DNA from: Acidobacteria bacterium 13_1_20CM_3_53_8 | GTDB lineage: Bacteria; Acidobacteriota; Blastocatellia; Pyrinomonadales; Pyrinomonadaceae | Length of the DNA: 46,722 nt | Direction: 5' to 3' | Assembly (NCBI GenBank): GCA_001920415.1 | Contig: MNJR01000093.1 | Coordinates: 44,479-91,200, forward strand | Shown here: positions 16,391 to 23,487 of the stretch, piece by piece | Position numbering within the stretch: position 1 is the first letter of the stretch | Layout of the letters: every line of letters starts with the position of its first letter | Made by a program: the position numbers and the translations under genes | Notes under the pieces: model-generated | Seen by the model: only the letters and a program-made list of their open reading frames with translations | What the model was told of the DNA's origin: nothing | Database searches by the model: none

Positions 16391-17788
16391 ATGGAATTAT
16401 ACGAACGCATTCCTAACAACGTGAATCTTTCGGAAGACAAAGGGCTTCTGCGCGCTTTGGAGAAATGGCTGCCGAATTATTTGAGTTGGTGGCGCGAGAT
16501 GGGGCCTGAAGGTTTTCAGGAGAAGGACGTTTACCTGCGCACAGCCGTTAGCGTTGAGCCTGAAGGCTGGGCGCATTTCGATTACGTGAAGATGCCGGAT
16601 TACAGGTGGGGAATATTTTTGAAACCTGCGGACGCGGATGCGCGCGTTGGATTCGGCGACCACCTGGGACAGCCCGCTTATCAGGAAGTGCCCGGAGAAT
16701 TTCGCAACGCCTTGCGCCGCATCATAGTCACGCAGGGCGACACAGAGCCTGCATCCGTAGAGCAGCAGCGTCAGCTTGGCAAGACGTGTCCTTCGCTCTA
16801 CGACATGCGAAATCTTTTTCAGGTGAACGTGGAAGAAGGGCGTCACCTGTGGGCTATGGTCTATCTGCTCCAAAAATATTTCGGGCGAGACGGGCGCGAG
16901 GAAGCAGAGGCTATGCTTGAGCGTCGCAGCGGCAACCCGGACAAGCCGCGCATACTGGAGGCATTCAACCAGCCCTGCGATGATTGGCTAAACCTCTTCT
17001 GCTTCACTATGTTCACAGACCGCGATGGGAAATATCAATTAGCGGCTCTGGCAGAATCCGGTTTTGAGCCGCTTGCGCGCACCTGTCAATTCATGTTGAC
17101 GGAAGAGGCGCATCACCTGTTCGTGGGCGAGACAGGGGTGGGGCGCGTGGTCAAACGTACGGCTCAGTTAATGAAAGAGGGCGATGTGCGAGAGCTTGGC
17201 GGCATACCTCTGGACATCATTCAAAGATATATCAACTTCTGGTTCAGCTACTCGCTCGATCTATTCGGCGGCGAGATAAGCTCGAACTCCGCTGACTTCT
17301 TCGCCGCAGGATTGAAAGGACGTTATCAAGAGCAGAAGAAGTACACGGAGCACTCGGCAGCAAACGAGATTTTCACTTTGATGGTTGTAGAAGACGGCCA
17401 TCTCGTGCCGCGAGAGATTCCGCTTCGCAACGCTCTGAACGAAGTGCTTCGGGGCGAGTACGTGCGCGACTGCGAGCGCGCCATGAAGCGTTGGAACAAG
17501 TACCTTGAAGATGAAGGCCAGACGGAACAGCTTTATCTTCCGAGCACTCGCTTTCACCGTCACGTTGGCGAATACGCCGGACACTACTTCGACGTTGAAG
17601 GAAATCTCATCTCGAAAGATGAGTTCGAGAGAAGACGAAACGAATGGCTTCCAACAACTGAAGACCGCGAGTATGTGCGAAGCCTCATGCACGCGGTAAC
17701 AGAACCCGGCAAGATAGCCAACTGGATCGCGCCGCCGACTGCCGGAATTAAGGGGCTGCCGTTTGAGTTTGAGTACGTGAGACTGTGA
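16391..17788 (+). CDS. boxB: Benzoyl-CoA 2,3-epoxidase, diiron oxygenase component
   Basis: The 465-residue protein matches BoxB in length and motifs. Candidate diiron ligands are E119, the pair E149/H152 in VNVEEGRHLWAMV, D210, and E239/H242 in MLTEEAHHLFVGETG. The spacing fits the known BoxB centre. With electrons from BoxA, BoxB inserts one oxygen atom into benzoyl-CoA to form the 2,3-epoxide, the step before BoxC. Gene order boxC-boxB is common in box clusters. It acts in the cytosol on CoA thioesters made by a ligase such as the one at 37926. Substituted benzoyl-CoAs may also be accepted, but sequence cannot decide this. Confidence 0.95.
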   Translation: MELYERIPNNVNLSEDKGLLRALEKWLPNYLSWWREMGPEGFQEKDVYLRTAVSVEPEGWAHFDYVKMPDYRWGIFLKPADADARVGFGDHLGQPAYQEVPGEFRNALRRIIVTQGDTEPASVEQQRQLGKTCPSLYDMRNLFQVNVEEGRHLWAMVYLLQKYFGRDGREEAEAMLERRSGNPDKPRILEAFNQPCDDWLNLFCFTMFTDRDGKYQLAALAESGFEPLARTCQFMLTEEAHHLFVGETGVGRVVKRTAQLMKEGDVRELGGIPLDIIQRYINFWFSYSLDLFGGEISSNSADFFAAGLKGRYQEQKKYTEHSAANEIFTLMVVEDGHLVPREIPLRNALNEVLRGEYVRDCERAMKRWNKYLEDEGQTEQLYLPSTRFHRHVGEYAGHYFDVEGNLISKDEFERRRNEWLPTTEDREYVRSLMHAVTEPGKIANWIAPPTAGIKGLPFEFEYVRL

Positions 17789-17927
17789 CGAATGCGGATT
17801 TCGGATTGCGGATTGTAAAAAGTGTAGAAGAAAGTTTGACTCACGCGATCAAGCCATGAAACAAGAGCGAGCAAAACCAAACTCAACGCCCGGCAATCCG
17901 CAATCCGAAATCCGCATTCCGCATTCG
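17789..17927. repeat. ATGCGGATTTCGGATTGCGG-word hairpin (family D), right arm inside a coding frame
   Basis: The left arm at 17789-17815 begins at the boxB stop. The right arm at 17894-17927 is made of complementary AATCCGCAATCCG and AATCCGCATTCCG words and lies inside the TetR-family reading frame. There it encodes roughly residues 13-24 (NPQSEIRIPHS). Similar words recur at 42966-43066. Confidence 0.8.
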
Positions 17928-18605
17928 GATGGTTTTTCGCGCCACGACCAGAAGCTTGAGTTTATCTTGCGCATTGCGGCGCGCATCTTTGCGGAGAAGA
18001 GTTATCATTCAACCTCCATGCGCGACATCTCGCGTGCGACGGGCGTGAGCCTCGCGGGGCTTTATCATTATTGCAAATCGAAAGAGGAGCTTCTCTTCTT
18101 AATTCAGGACAACTGTTTCGGGCGCGTTCTTGAACGACTCGAAGAGAGATTGAAAGAAGTAGACGAACCTGTTGAGAGGCTGCGTCTTTTTATCGAGAAC
18201 CATCTGGCATTCTTCGCAGCGAACATGGCGGAGATGAAGGTGCTGTCGCACGAGGCGGAATCTCTTGCGGGCGAGATGCACGAAAGAGTTTCCGGCAAAA
18301 AAGAGAAATACACCAGGCTCGCACGAAAAATTCTTGGCGATGTTCAGCGTAAAGCGACGGCGGAAGATAAAGTAGATGCTGAAATCAATCTGACCGTGGC
18401 GACATATGCGCTCTTCGGTATGATGAACTGGATTTACAACTGGTACGACCCGGCGGGCGCGCTCACCGTCTCAGAACTCGTTGAATCCATCACGCGCCTT
18501 TTCCTCTCAGGCTTTCTTGGCAGCGGGCGCGCAGAGAAGTTAAACTTTGCGCAGAGCGGCACGACGGAACCTTTGAGCGTCTGGCGAGCGCCAACAAGAC
18601 AGTGA
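17856..18605 (+). CDS. TetR/AcrR-family transcriptional regulator
   Basis: The open frame gives 249 residues. A TetR N-terminal helix-turn-helix domain lies at about residues 30-75 (AARIFAEKSYHSTSMRDISR, then ATGVSLAGLYHYCKSKEEL). The all-helical ligand domain has the NHLAFFAANMAEMKVLSHEA style seen in regulators that sense acyl- or aryl-CoA esters. It sits right after boxCB and is the likely local repressor; the palindromes at 14573-14590 are a candidate operator. The first about 28 residues are partly encoded by a hairpin repeat and look unstructured. No alternative in-frame start exists between that stretch and the HTH, so either the repeat is translated or a non-standard start is used. 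Confidence 0.88.
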   Translation: MKQERAKPNSTPGNPQSEIRIPHSDGFSRHDQKLEFILRIAARIFAEKSYHSTSMRDISRATGVSLAGLYHYCKSKEELLFLIQDNCFGRVLERLEERLKEVDEPVERLRLFIENHLAFFAANMAEMKVLSHEAESLAGEMHERVSGKKEKYTRLARKILGDVQRKATAEDKVDAEINLTVATYALFGMMNWIYNWYDPAGALTVSELVESITRLFLSGFLGSGRAEKLNFAQSGTTEPLSVWRAPTRQ

Positions 18606-18615
18606 CGAGCAAGAA

Positions 18616-18712
18616 ACAGTTTACAGTTTTTAGTTTTCAGTTTTTAGTTTTCAGTTTTCAGTAAAAAGCAGGTTTCTTCTTTCTGAAAACTGAAAACTAA
18701 AAACTGTAAACT
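18616..18712. repeat. GTTTTCAGTTTTTAG-word hairpin (family A)
   Basis: The left arm at 18616-18661 of ACAGTTTTTAG and GTTTTCAG words pairs with CTGAAAACTGAAAACTAAAA words at 18683-18712. It lies after the TetR gene and before the lipoprotein gene. Confidence 0.82.
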
Positions 18713-18742
18713 ATCTTTAAATATACAGGAGACAAACAGACG

Positions 18743-19234
18743 ATGCGATTCGTATGCATTACGGTTATTCTTTCCGCACTTCTCTTCTCGCTCGCAGGCT
18801 GCAAAAGCAACAACGCAGCCAACACTGGCGCGCGGACTTCGCCTGCTGCGCAGAAGGCTGCGATGGATCAGCAGTTGATAGAGGCTTCCATCAGCGGCGA
18901 CGCGGCGCGTGTGAAAGCGCTGCTGGATCAGGGCGCGAACCCGAACGCGCGCGACGCGGACGGGCGCAACCCTCTGACCGAAGCAGCATGGCGCGGCCAC
19001 GTTGAAATCATCAAGCTGCTTCTTCAAAAAGGCGCTGACCCAAAGCAGAAGAAGAACGACGGCCAGGACGCCATCTCGATTGCCAAAGCACGCGGCCAGC
19101 AGGAAGCGTTGTCGCTGCTGGCACCCGGCGAGACAATAAGTTCGCCAAACTCTTCTAACTCGTCCAATGCAGCGAAGCCGCAGGCCAACGCAAACGCAAA
19201 GCCCTCGCCTACGGCAAACCACAATCGAAGATAG
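18743..19234 (+). CDS. Ankyrin-repeat lipoprotein
   Basis: The 163-residue protein has a lipoprotein signal (hydrophobic ILSALLFSLAGC, lipobox LAGC, lipidated Cys20) and AGGAG about 11 nt before the ATG, a clear ribosome site in a region that mostly lacks them. Two to three ankyrin repeats span about residues 40-125 (DGRNPLTEAAWRGHVEIIKL, then LLQKGADPKQKKNDGQDA). A low-complexity Asn/Ser/Ala/Pro tail follows. It is probably anchored in the envelope and mediates protein contacts; its partner is unknown. The gene lies between the box genes and a crotonase, and whether it serves aromatic uptake or is incidental cannot be judged. Confidence 0.82.
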   Translation: MRFVCITVILSALLFSLAGCKSNNAANTGARTSPAAQKAAMDQQLIEASISGDAARVKALLDQGANPNARDADGRNPLTEAAWRGHVEIIKLLLQKGADPKQKKNDGQDAISIAKARGQQEALSLLAPGETISSPNSSNSSNAAKPQANANAKPSPTANHNRR

Positions 19235-19289
19235 GAATCCTTCGATTCAGAATTTTTGGGAAAGAATTTTTTTTGAGGAGCAAATCACA

Positions 19290-20123
19290 GTGGCCGAAGC
19301 TGAAGCGAAAGTTCAAGACGACGAGACCGCAGGCAATCTAGTCGAGTACAGCGCGCGTGATGGCGTGGCGATCTTGACGCTCAACGACCCGCCGTCGAAT
19401 GCCTACTCTTATGAGATGATGCAGGAGCTTGACCGCTCAATACTTGCGGCGCGCATGGACGAAGCCGTGCAGGTCATAGTCATCACAGGTCAGGGCGAGA
19501 AATTTTTCTGCGCGGGCGCAAACATTCGCATGCTCTCCGAGATGACGCCAGAATTCAAATACTATTTCTGCCTGCACGCGAACGAAACTCTCTCGCGGCT
19601 TGAGCAAACGCCGAAGCTCGTCATCGCTGCAATCAACGGCCACTCGGTAGGCGGCGGTTTAGAAGTAGCTATGGCCGCAGACATTCGCGTCGCGCGTCGC
19701 AATGCTGGCAAGATGGGTTTGCCGGAAATCACTCTGGGCGTTCTGCCCGGCACTGGCGGCACGCAACGTCTGGTGCGCATCGTAGGCAAATCGCGCGCGA
19801 TTGAATTGATGACGACGGGCGAGCTTTTCAGTTTCGAGAAGGGGCAGGAGATAGGACTCTTGAATCACATCTTCGACGCGGACACAGCCGAAGATTTTTT
19901 CAATCAGGTGATGGAGTACGCCCGAAAATTCACTACGCCGGGCAAAGCCGCGCGCGCTGTCGGTCGCATTAAGCGAAGCGTGCAATCCGGCGCAGAGATT
20001 CCCTTTGAATACGCGCTCGCGCTCGAACGCGAACTGCAACAACAGCTCTTCCAGTCCGAGGACGCACGCGAAGGACTAGACGCCTTCGTCAACAAACGCG
20101 CGCCAAAGTTTAAAGGAAAGTGA
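19290..20123 (+). CDS. Enoyl-CoA hydratase/crotonase-family protein
   Basis: I choose the GTG at 19290 because GAGGAG lies 9 nt upstream at 19275-19280. The longer frame from 19167 would overlap the lipoprotein gene. This gives 277 residues. Crotonase motifs are complete: EKFFCAGANIRMLSE (first oxyanion-hole loop), INGHSVGGGLEVAMAADIRV, and the catalytic Glu region GLPEITLGVLPGTGGTQRL, which fits true hydratases with two Glu. It would hydrate an enoyl-CoA in the degradation of ring-cleavage products such as 2,3-didehydroadipyl-CoA from the box pathway. The substrate is inferred from position beside boxCB. Confidence 0.88.
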   Translation: MAEAEAKVQDDETAGNLVEYSARDGVAILTLNDPPSNAYSYEMMQELDRSILAARMDEAVQVIVITGQGEKFFCAGANIRMLSEMTPEFKYYFCLHANETLSRLEQTPKLVIAAINGHSVGGGLEVAMAADIRVARRNAGKMGLPEITLGVLPGTGGTQRLVRIVGKSRAIELMTTGELFSFEKGQEIGLLNHIFDADTAEDFFNQVMEYARKFTTPGKAARAVGRIKRSVQSGAEIPFEYALALERELQQQLFQSEDAREGLDAFVNKRAPKFKGK

Positions 20124-20128
20124 TAAGC

Positions 20129-20279
20129 GACAAATGACGGGTGACAAGAACAATTTTTAATCTTTAATTCAATATTAAGTTTTCAGTTCTTAGTATTAAG
20201 AAGAGACTAAGCGCTTTTATTAAAACTATGAATTAAAGATTAAAAATTCTTTCTTGCTCGTCACTTGTCACTCGTCACT
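20129..20279. repeat. Composite hairpin of GTGACAAG and TTTTTAATCTTTAATT words
   Basis: Left words GACAAATGACGGGTGACAAG and TTTTTAATCTTTAATT (20129-20172) are matched by inverted AATTAAAGATTAAAAA and CTTGCTCGTCACTTGTCACT words at about 20228-20279. The right arm ends 6 nt before the next ATG. GTGACAAG/CTTGTTAC words also flank the family A hairpin at 23366-23474. Confidence 0.75.
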
Positions 20280-20285
20280 GTAGTT

Positions 20286-21071
20286 ATGGACCATATAATA
20301 ATCAGCGAAGAGCCGGGCATCTTGACGATTACGTTGAATCGCCCGGAGAAGCTGAACGCTTTCGTGGGGCACATGCGGCGCGATCTGGCCGAGGCGCTTG
20401 AGCACGCTGGGAGCGATAGAGGCGTGCGTGTGGTTGTCATCACGGGCGCGGGGCGCGCCTTTTGCGCGGGCGGCGACGTGACGTACATGAACGAGCTTGC
20501 CGAGCGTGGCGATGCGGAAGAGTTCGCGCGATTGCTGGGCGCTGGCCGTCGCGTCGTTCTGGCTATACGCGAGATGACTAAGCCTGTGCTGGCTTCTATA
20601 AACGGCGCGGCTGCGGGCGCTGGCTTCAATCTGGCGCTCGCGTGCGATTTGCGCATAGCCTCGCGCGACGCGACCTTCGCGCAGTCGTTCGCCAAAGTCG
20701 GCCTGCACCCGGACTGGGGCGGGACATATTTTCTGCCTCGCATAGTCGCGCCGAACAAAGCGCTTGAGATGTTCTTCCTGGGAGACAGTATTGACGCGGA
20801 CGAAGCGCTGCGTCTGGGAATTGTTAACCGAGTGGTTGCGCCGGAAGAGTTAGAAGCGGAGACGCGAAAAATTGCGGAGAGATTGCGCGATGCGCCGCCC
20901 GTATCGGTCGCGGCTGCGAAGCATGCTGTTTACATGAGCGGCGACGCGAGCCTGGACGAGATGCTTCAGTACGAGACGGAATCACAACTGCGCTGCTTTC
21001 AATCGAAAGACGGGCGCGAAGGCTTAAGGGCTTTCATGGAAAAACGCAAGCCACGATTCACTGGAAGATAA
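20286..21071 (+). CDS. PaaG-like enoyl-CoA hydratase/isomerase
   Basis: The ATG at 20286 gives 261 residues (MDHIIISEEPGILTITLNRP). An in-frame TTG at 20265 lies in the repeat arm and is unlikely. Crotonase loops are GAGRAFCAGGDVTYMNE and INGAAAGAGFNLALACDLRI. The second active-site region is FAKVGLHPDWGGTYFLPR, with Asp rather than Glu, as in PaaG-type isomerases. It may isomerise or hydrate a cyclic or linear unsaturated CoA ester. It is the first gene of a set (crotonase, SDR, RidA, crotonase, acyl-CoA dehydrogenase) that ends with a 2-aminobenzoyl-CoA monooxygenase-like gene, so a role in anthraniloyl-CoA breakdown is plausible. Confidence 0.88.
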   Translation: MDHIIISEEPGILTITLNRPEKLNAFVGHMRRDLAEALEHAGSDRGVRVVVITGAGRAFCAGGDVTYMNELAERGDAEEFARLLGAGRRVVLAIREMTKPVLASINGAAAGAGFNLALACDLRIASRDATFAQSFAKVGLHPDWGGTYFLPRIVAPNKALEMFFLGDSIDADEALRLGIVNRVVAPEELEAETRKIAERLRDAPPVSVAAAKHAVYMSGDASLDEMLQYETESQLRCFQSKDGREGLRAFMEKRKPRFTGR

Positions 21072-21073
21072 AA

Positions 21074-21146
21074 GCAGTTTTCAGTTTTTAGTTTTCAGTT
21101 TTCAGTGAAAAGCTTTTCCGGCTTGAAATCTTAAACCTGAAACTCT
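21074..21146. repeat. Family A words, one arm only (degenerate)
   Basis: AGCAGTTTTCAGTTTTTAG-type words at 21074-21105 lack the usual complementary arm. Instead the right side carries GCTTGAAATC and ACCTGAAACT, words of the 7144-7478 type. It looks like a decayed or recombined member of the gap-repeat group. Confidence 0.6.
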
Positions 21147-21150
21147 ATTG

Positions 21151-21933
21151 ATGAAGCTCGCAAACAAAATCGCTTTGATTACGGGCGGCGGACGAGGCAT
21201 AGGTCGCGCCATTGCTTTCGCGTTTGCGCGCGAGGGCGCGAAGCTGGTCGTCGCTGCTCGCACGACTGAGCAGGTTGAGAAAGTCGCTGAAGAGATTAAA
21301 GCGGAATGCGACGTTGAGGCTCTGCCCGCATCGTGCGACGTTTCAGACAGAGAAGCGGTCGAGCGACTTTTTCAGATTTTAGGGAAAGAGTTCGGGCGCG
21401 GCGTGGATATTCTGGTCAACAACGCTGGCATTGCCGAGAGCGCGCCGCTCGTGAAGACTGATGATGAACTTTGGAACCGGCATCTGGCAATTAATTTGAC
21501 GGGCACGTTCTACTGCACGCGCGCCGCGCTGCCCGCAATGCTGGAGCGCGGCTGGGGACGCATCATCAACGTTGCGTCAATCGCAGGGAAAACCGGCGCG
21601 CCATACATCGCTGCTTATTCCGCGTCTAAGCATGGGGTCTTGGGTTTGACGCGCTCGGTCGCGCTGGAAGTTGCTACGAAAGGCATCACGGTCAATGCAA
21701 TCTGTCCGGGCTATGTTGAAACGGATATGACCACGCGCGCCATAGAGAGCATCACGGCGAAGACGGGCAAGAGCGAGGCCGAAGCAATCGCAGCAATCAG
21801 TCGCATGAGCGCGCAGAACCGTCTCATTACGCCCGAAGAGATCGCTTCGGTAGCTCTCCTTTTAGCTTCTGAAGACGGGCGAGGCATCACAGGACAAGCA
21901 ATCAACGTTGACGGCGGAAGCCTGTTGTTTTGA
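21151..21933 (+). CDS. SDR-family 3-hydroxyacyl-CoA dehydrogenase-like oxidoreductase
   Basis: The ATG at 21151 gives 260 residues (an overlapping TTG is one codon earlier). The classical SDR motifs are intact: TGGGRGIG at 11-18 for NAD(P), NNAG at 90-93, and the catalytic Ser143, Tyr156 and Lys160 in VASIAGKTGAPYIAAYSASK. The C-terminal CPGYVETDMT is typical. In this setting it probably oxidises a 3-hydroxyacyl-CoA or cyclic hydroxy-CoA ester between the crotonases and a later thiolytic step. FabG-like activity is possible in general, but the catabolic context argues against a biosynthetic role. Confidence 0.88.
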   Translation: MKLANKIALITGGGRGIGRAIAFAFAREGAKLVVAARTTEQVEKVAEEIKAECDVEALPASCDVSDREAVERLFQILGKEFGRGVDILVNNAGIAESAPLVKTDDELWNRHLAINLTGTFYCTRAALPAMLERGWGRIINVASIAGKTGAPYIAAYSASKHGVLGLTRSVALEVATKGITVNAICPGYVETDMTTRAIESITAKTGKSEAEAIAAISRMSAQNRLITPEEIASVALLLASEDGRGITGQAINVDGGSLLF

Positions 21934-22057
21934 TTTTGGATTTTAGATTTTGGATTTTGGATTAACTCAACAGCGAAAGTTTAATTTCCAAATTCCGAAG
22001 CACAAGCGGCACTGCCACTCCAATCTAAAATCTAAAATCTAAAATCTAAAATCTAAA
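21932..22057. repeat. GATTTTGGATTTTAGATT-word hairpin (family B)
   Basis: The left arm begins in the SDR stop codon at 21932 and runs to 21963. The right arm at 22021-22057 is at least four tandem AATCTAAA words abutting the RidA ATG at 22058. With no space left for a Shine-Dalgarno site, the arm itself forms the 5' leader of the next gene. Confidence 0.82.
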
Positions 22058-22456
22058 ATGTCCCTTAAGTCCATCAACCCGCCATCGCTAGGCAAACCCA
22101 GCGGCTATAACAATGGTCTGCTCACAATGCCGGGCGTGCGATTGCTTTTCATCGCGGGGCAAATCGCATGGGACGAGCAGCACGAGATTGTAAGCGACGA
22201 TTTCGTAGAGCAATTCGACCGCGCGTTAAAGAACGTGCTGGCGGTGGTCAGGGAAGCAGGCGGAGCGCCGGGCGGCATCGCACGCCTTGTCATTTATGTA
22301 ACCGACAAGCGTGAATACCTCGCACGCACGCGCGAGATTGGCGAGCGATGGCGAGCGTTAATGGATCGCAACTATCCCGCAATGACGCTCGTCGAGGTCA
22401 AGAGTCTCCTTGAAGATCGGGCTAAAGTCGAAATTGAAGGAATAGCTGTTCTTTAG
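22058..22456 (+). CDS. RidA/YjgF/YER057c-family protein lacking the canonical Arg
   Basis: The 132-residue protein has the compact YjgF fold markers: LLFIAGQIAWDE (29-40), NVLAVVREAGG, VIYVTDKREY and the C-terminal VEIEGIAVL. Classical RidA deaminates enamine/imine intermediates with an Arg placed two residues after 'VEV' in VEVARLP. Here the segment is VEVKSLL, so Ser116 replaces that Arg and simple RidA activity is doubtful. Non-Arg Rid subfamilies exist, with mostly unknown roles. Its place among anthraniloyl-CoA-type genes suggests action on an amino-substituted enoyl-CoA, where an enamine must be hydrolysed. It starts immediately after a hairpin arm. Confidence 0.88.
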   Translation: MSLKSINPPSLGKPSGYNNGLLTMPGVRLLFIAGQIAWDEQHEIVSDDFVEQFDRALKNVLAVVREAGGAPGGIARLVIYVTDKREYLARTREIGERWRALMDRNYPAMTLVEVKSLLEDRAKVEIEGIAVL

Positions 22457-22565
22457 TGATAAGAGAAAAGAGCAGTTTTCAGTTTTTAGTTTTCAGTTTT
22501 CAGCAAGAAGCGAAAAGCTTTTATCTGAAAACTGAAAACTAAAAACTGAAAACTGCTCTTATCAC
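22456..22565. repeat. Family A hairpin with GTGATAAGAG ends
   Basis: GTGATAAGAG plus CAGTTTTCAGTTTTTAG words at 22456-22503 pair with the inverted set ending CTCTTATCAC at 22525-22565. The left end begins in the RidA stop codon and the right end stops 7 nt before the next ATG. Confidence 0.82.
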
Positions 22566-22572
22566 CGCTTTT

Positions 22573-23370
22573 ATGTTTCAACCCAAGAGTTTCATTTATG
22601 AAGTTAGCGACGGCGTGGGCTGGATAACTCTGAACCGCTCCGAACGATTGAACGCGCTGACGTTCGAGGTTTATAGAGAGTTGACGGACACTTTCGCGGC
22701 GCTGCGAGATGAAAGAGAGGTGCGCGCCGTTGTAATCACGGGCGCGGGTCGCGCGTTCTGTTCGGGCGGAGACGTGCAGGACATCATTGGGGAACTGTTC
22801 AAGCGAGACATGCAAGGTCTTCTGGAGTTCACGCGGCAGACGTGCGAGCTTGTCAGAAACATTCGCATGTTGCCCAAACCCGTAATAGCAAGTCTTAACG
22901 GCACGACTGCGGGCGCTGGCGCGTGCATAGCTCTGGCTTCGGACATACGCATAGCAAGCCGCGCAGCGAAGATTGCTTTCCTCTTCGTGCGCGTTGGTCT
23001 ATCAGGTGCTGACATGGGCGCGGCACATCTTCTGCCTAGAATGGTCGGCCTTGCTAAGGCGACGGAGCTTCTCTACACGGGCGATTTTATCTCTGCGGAA
23101 GAGGCCGAACGAATTGGTCTCTACAACCGTGTCATCGAGCCGGAAGAACTGGAAACGGTGACGCGCGAGTTGGCCCAACGTCTTGCGCGTGGGCCTGCCT
23201 TTGCGCTCATGATGACGAAAGAGATGCTCAACCGAGAGATGAATGTTGATTTGCAAACCGCGCTCGAATGGGAAGCGCAGGCGCAGGCCATCTGCATGCA
23301 GCACCCGGATTACCGCGAAGCCTACGAAGCGTTTGTAGAGAAGCGCGAACCTAGGTTTGAAAAGCAGTGA
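22573..23370 (+). CDS. Enoyl-CoA hydratase-family protein (aromatic-CoA cluster type)
   Basis: The 265-residue crotonase carries GAGRAFCSGGDVQDIIG, LNGTTAGAGACIALASDIRI and FVRVGLSGADMGAAHLLPR. The 'LSGADMGA' variant of the catalytic loop differs from the common 'PEIxLGxxPG' and is the kind I associate with crotonases encoded beside salicylyl-CoA/2-aminobenzoyl-CoA hydroxylases (from memory, not searched). It could act on the cyclohexene-carbonyl-CoA formed from anthraniloyl-CoA, for example in hydration or ring opening. The last residues overlap the beginning of the next gap repeat by a few nucleotides. The two crotonases at 19290 and 20286 are clearly different paralogues. Confidence 0.87.
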   Translation: MFQPKSFIYEVSDGVGWITLNRSERLNALTFEVYRELTDTFAALRDEREVRAVVITGAGRAFCSGGDVQDIIGELFKRDMQGLLEFTRQTCELVRNIRMLPKPVIASLNGTTAGAGACIALASDIRIASRAAKIAFLFVRVGLSGADMGAAHLLPRMVGLAKATELLYTGDFISAEEAERIGLYNRVIEPEELETVTRELAQRLARGPAFALMMTKEMLNREMNVDLQTALEWEAQAQAICMQHPDYREAYEAFVEKREPRFEKQ

Positions 23371-23474
23371 CAAGAAACAGTTTTTAGTTTTTAGTTTTCA
23401 GTTTTCAGAAAGAAGATTGAAAAGCCTTTTACTGAAAACTGAAAACTAAAAACTAAAAACTGTTTCTTGTTACT
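23366..23474. repeat. Family A hairpin with AGTGACAAGAAACAG ends
   Basis: The left arm 23366-23408 (AGTGACAAGAAACAG plus TTTTTAG/GTTTTCAG words) pairs almost perfectly over about 43 bp with 23432-23474. It starts over the preceding stop codon and ends 13 nt before the acyl-CoA dehydrogenase ATG. It is one of the longest stems in the window. Confidence 0.85.
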
Positions 23475-23487
23475 CGTCACCTCTTTT

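Noticed and set aside
22021-22057. Tandem AATCTAAA copies as a CRISPR-like or satellite array
   Set aside because: Units are 8 nt with no spacers, and they form the right arm of a gap hairpin matched at 21932-21963.
16313-23474. Family A repeats as ends of an insertion sequence or composite transposon carrying the catabolic genes
   Set aside because: The repeats occur between almost every gene pair, each with its own complementary arm, and no transposase is present; they are local hairpins and not element termini.
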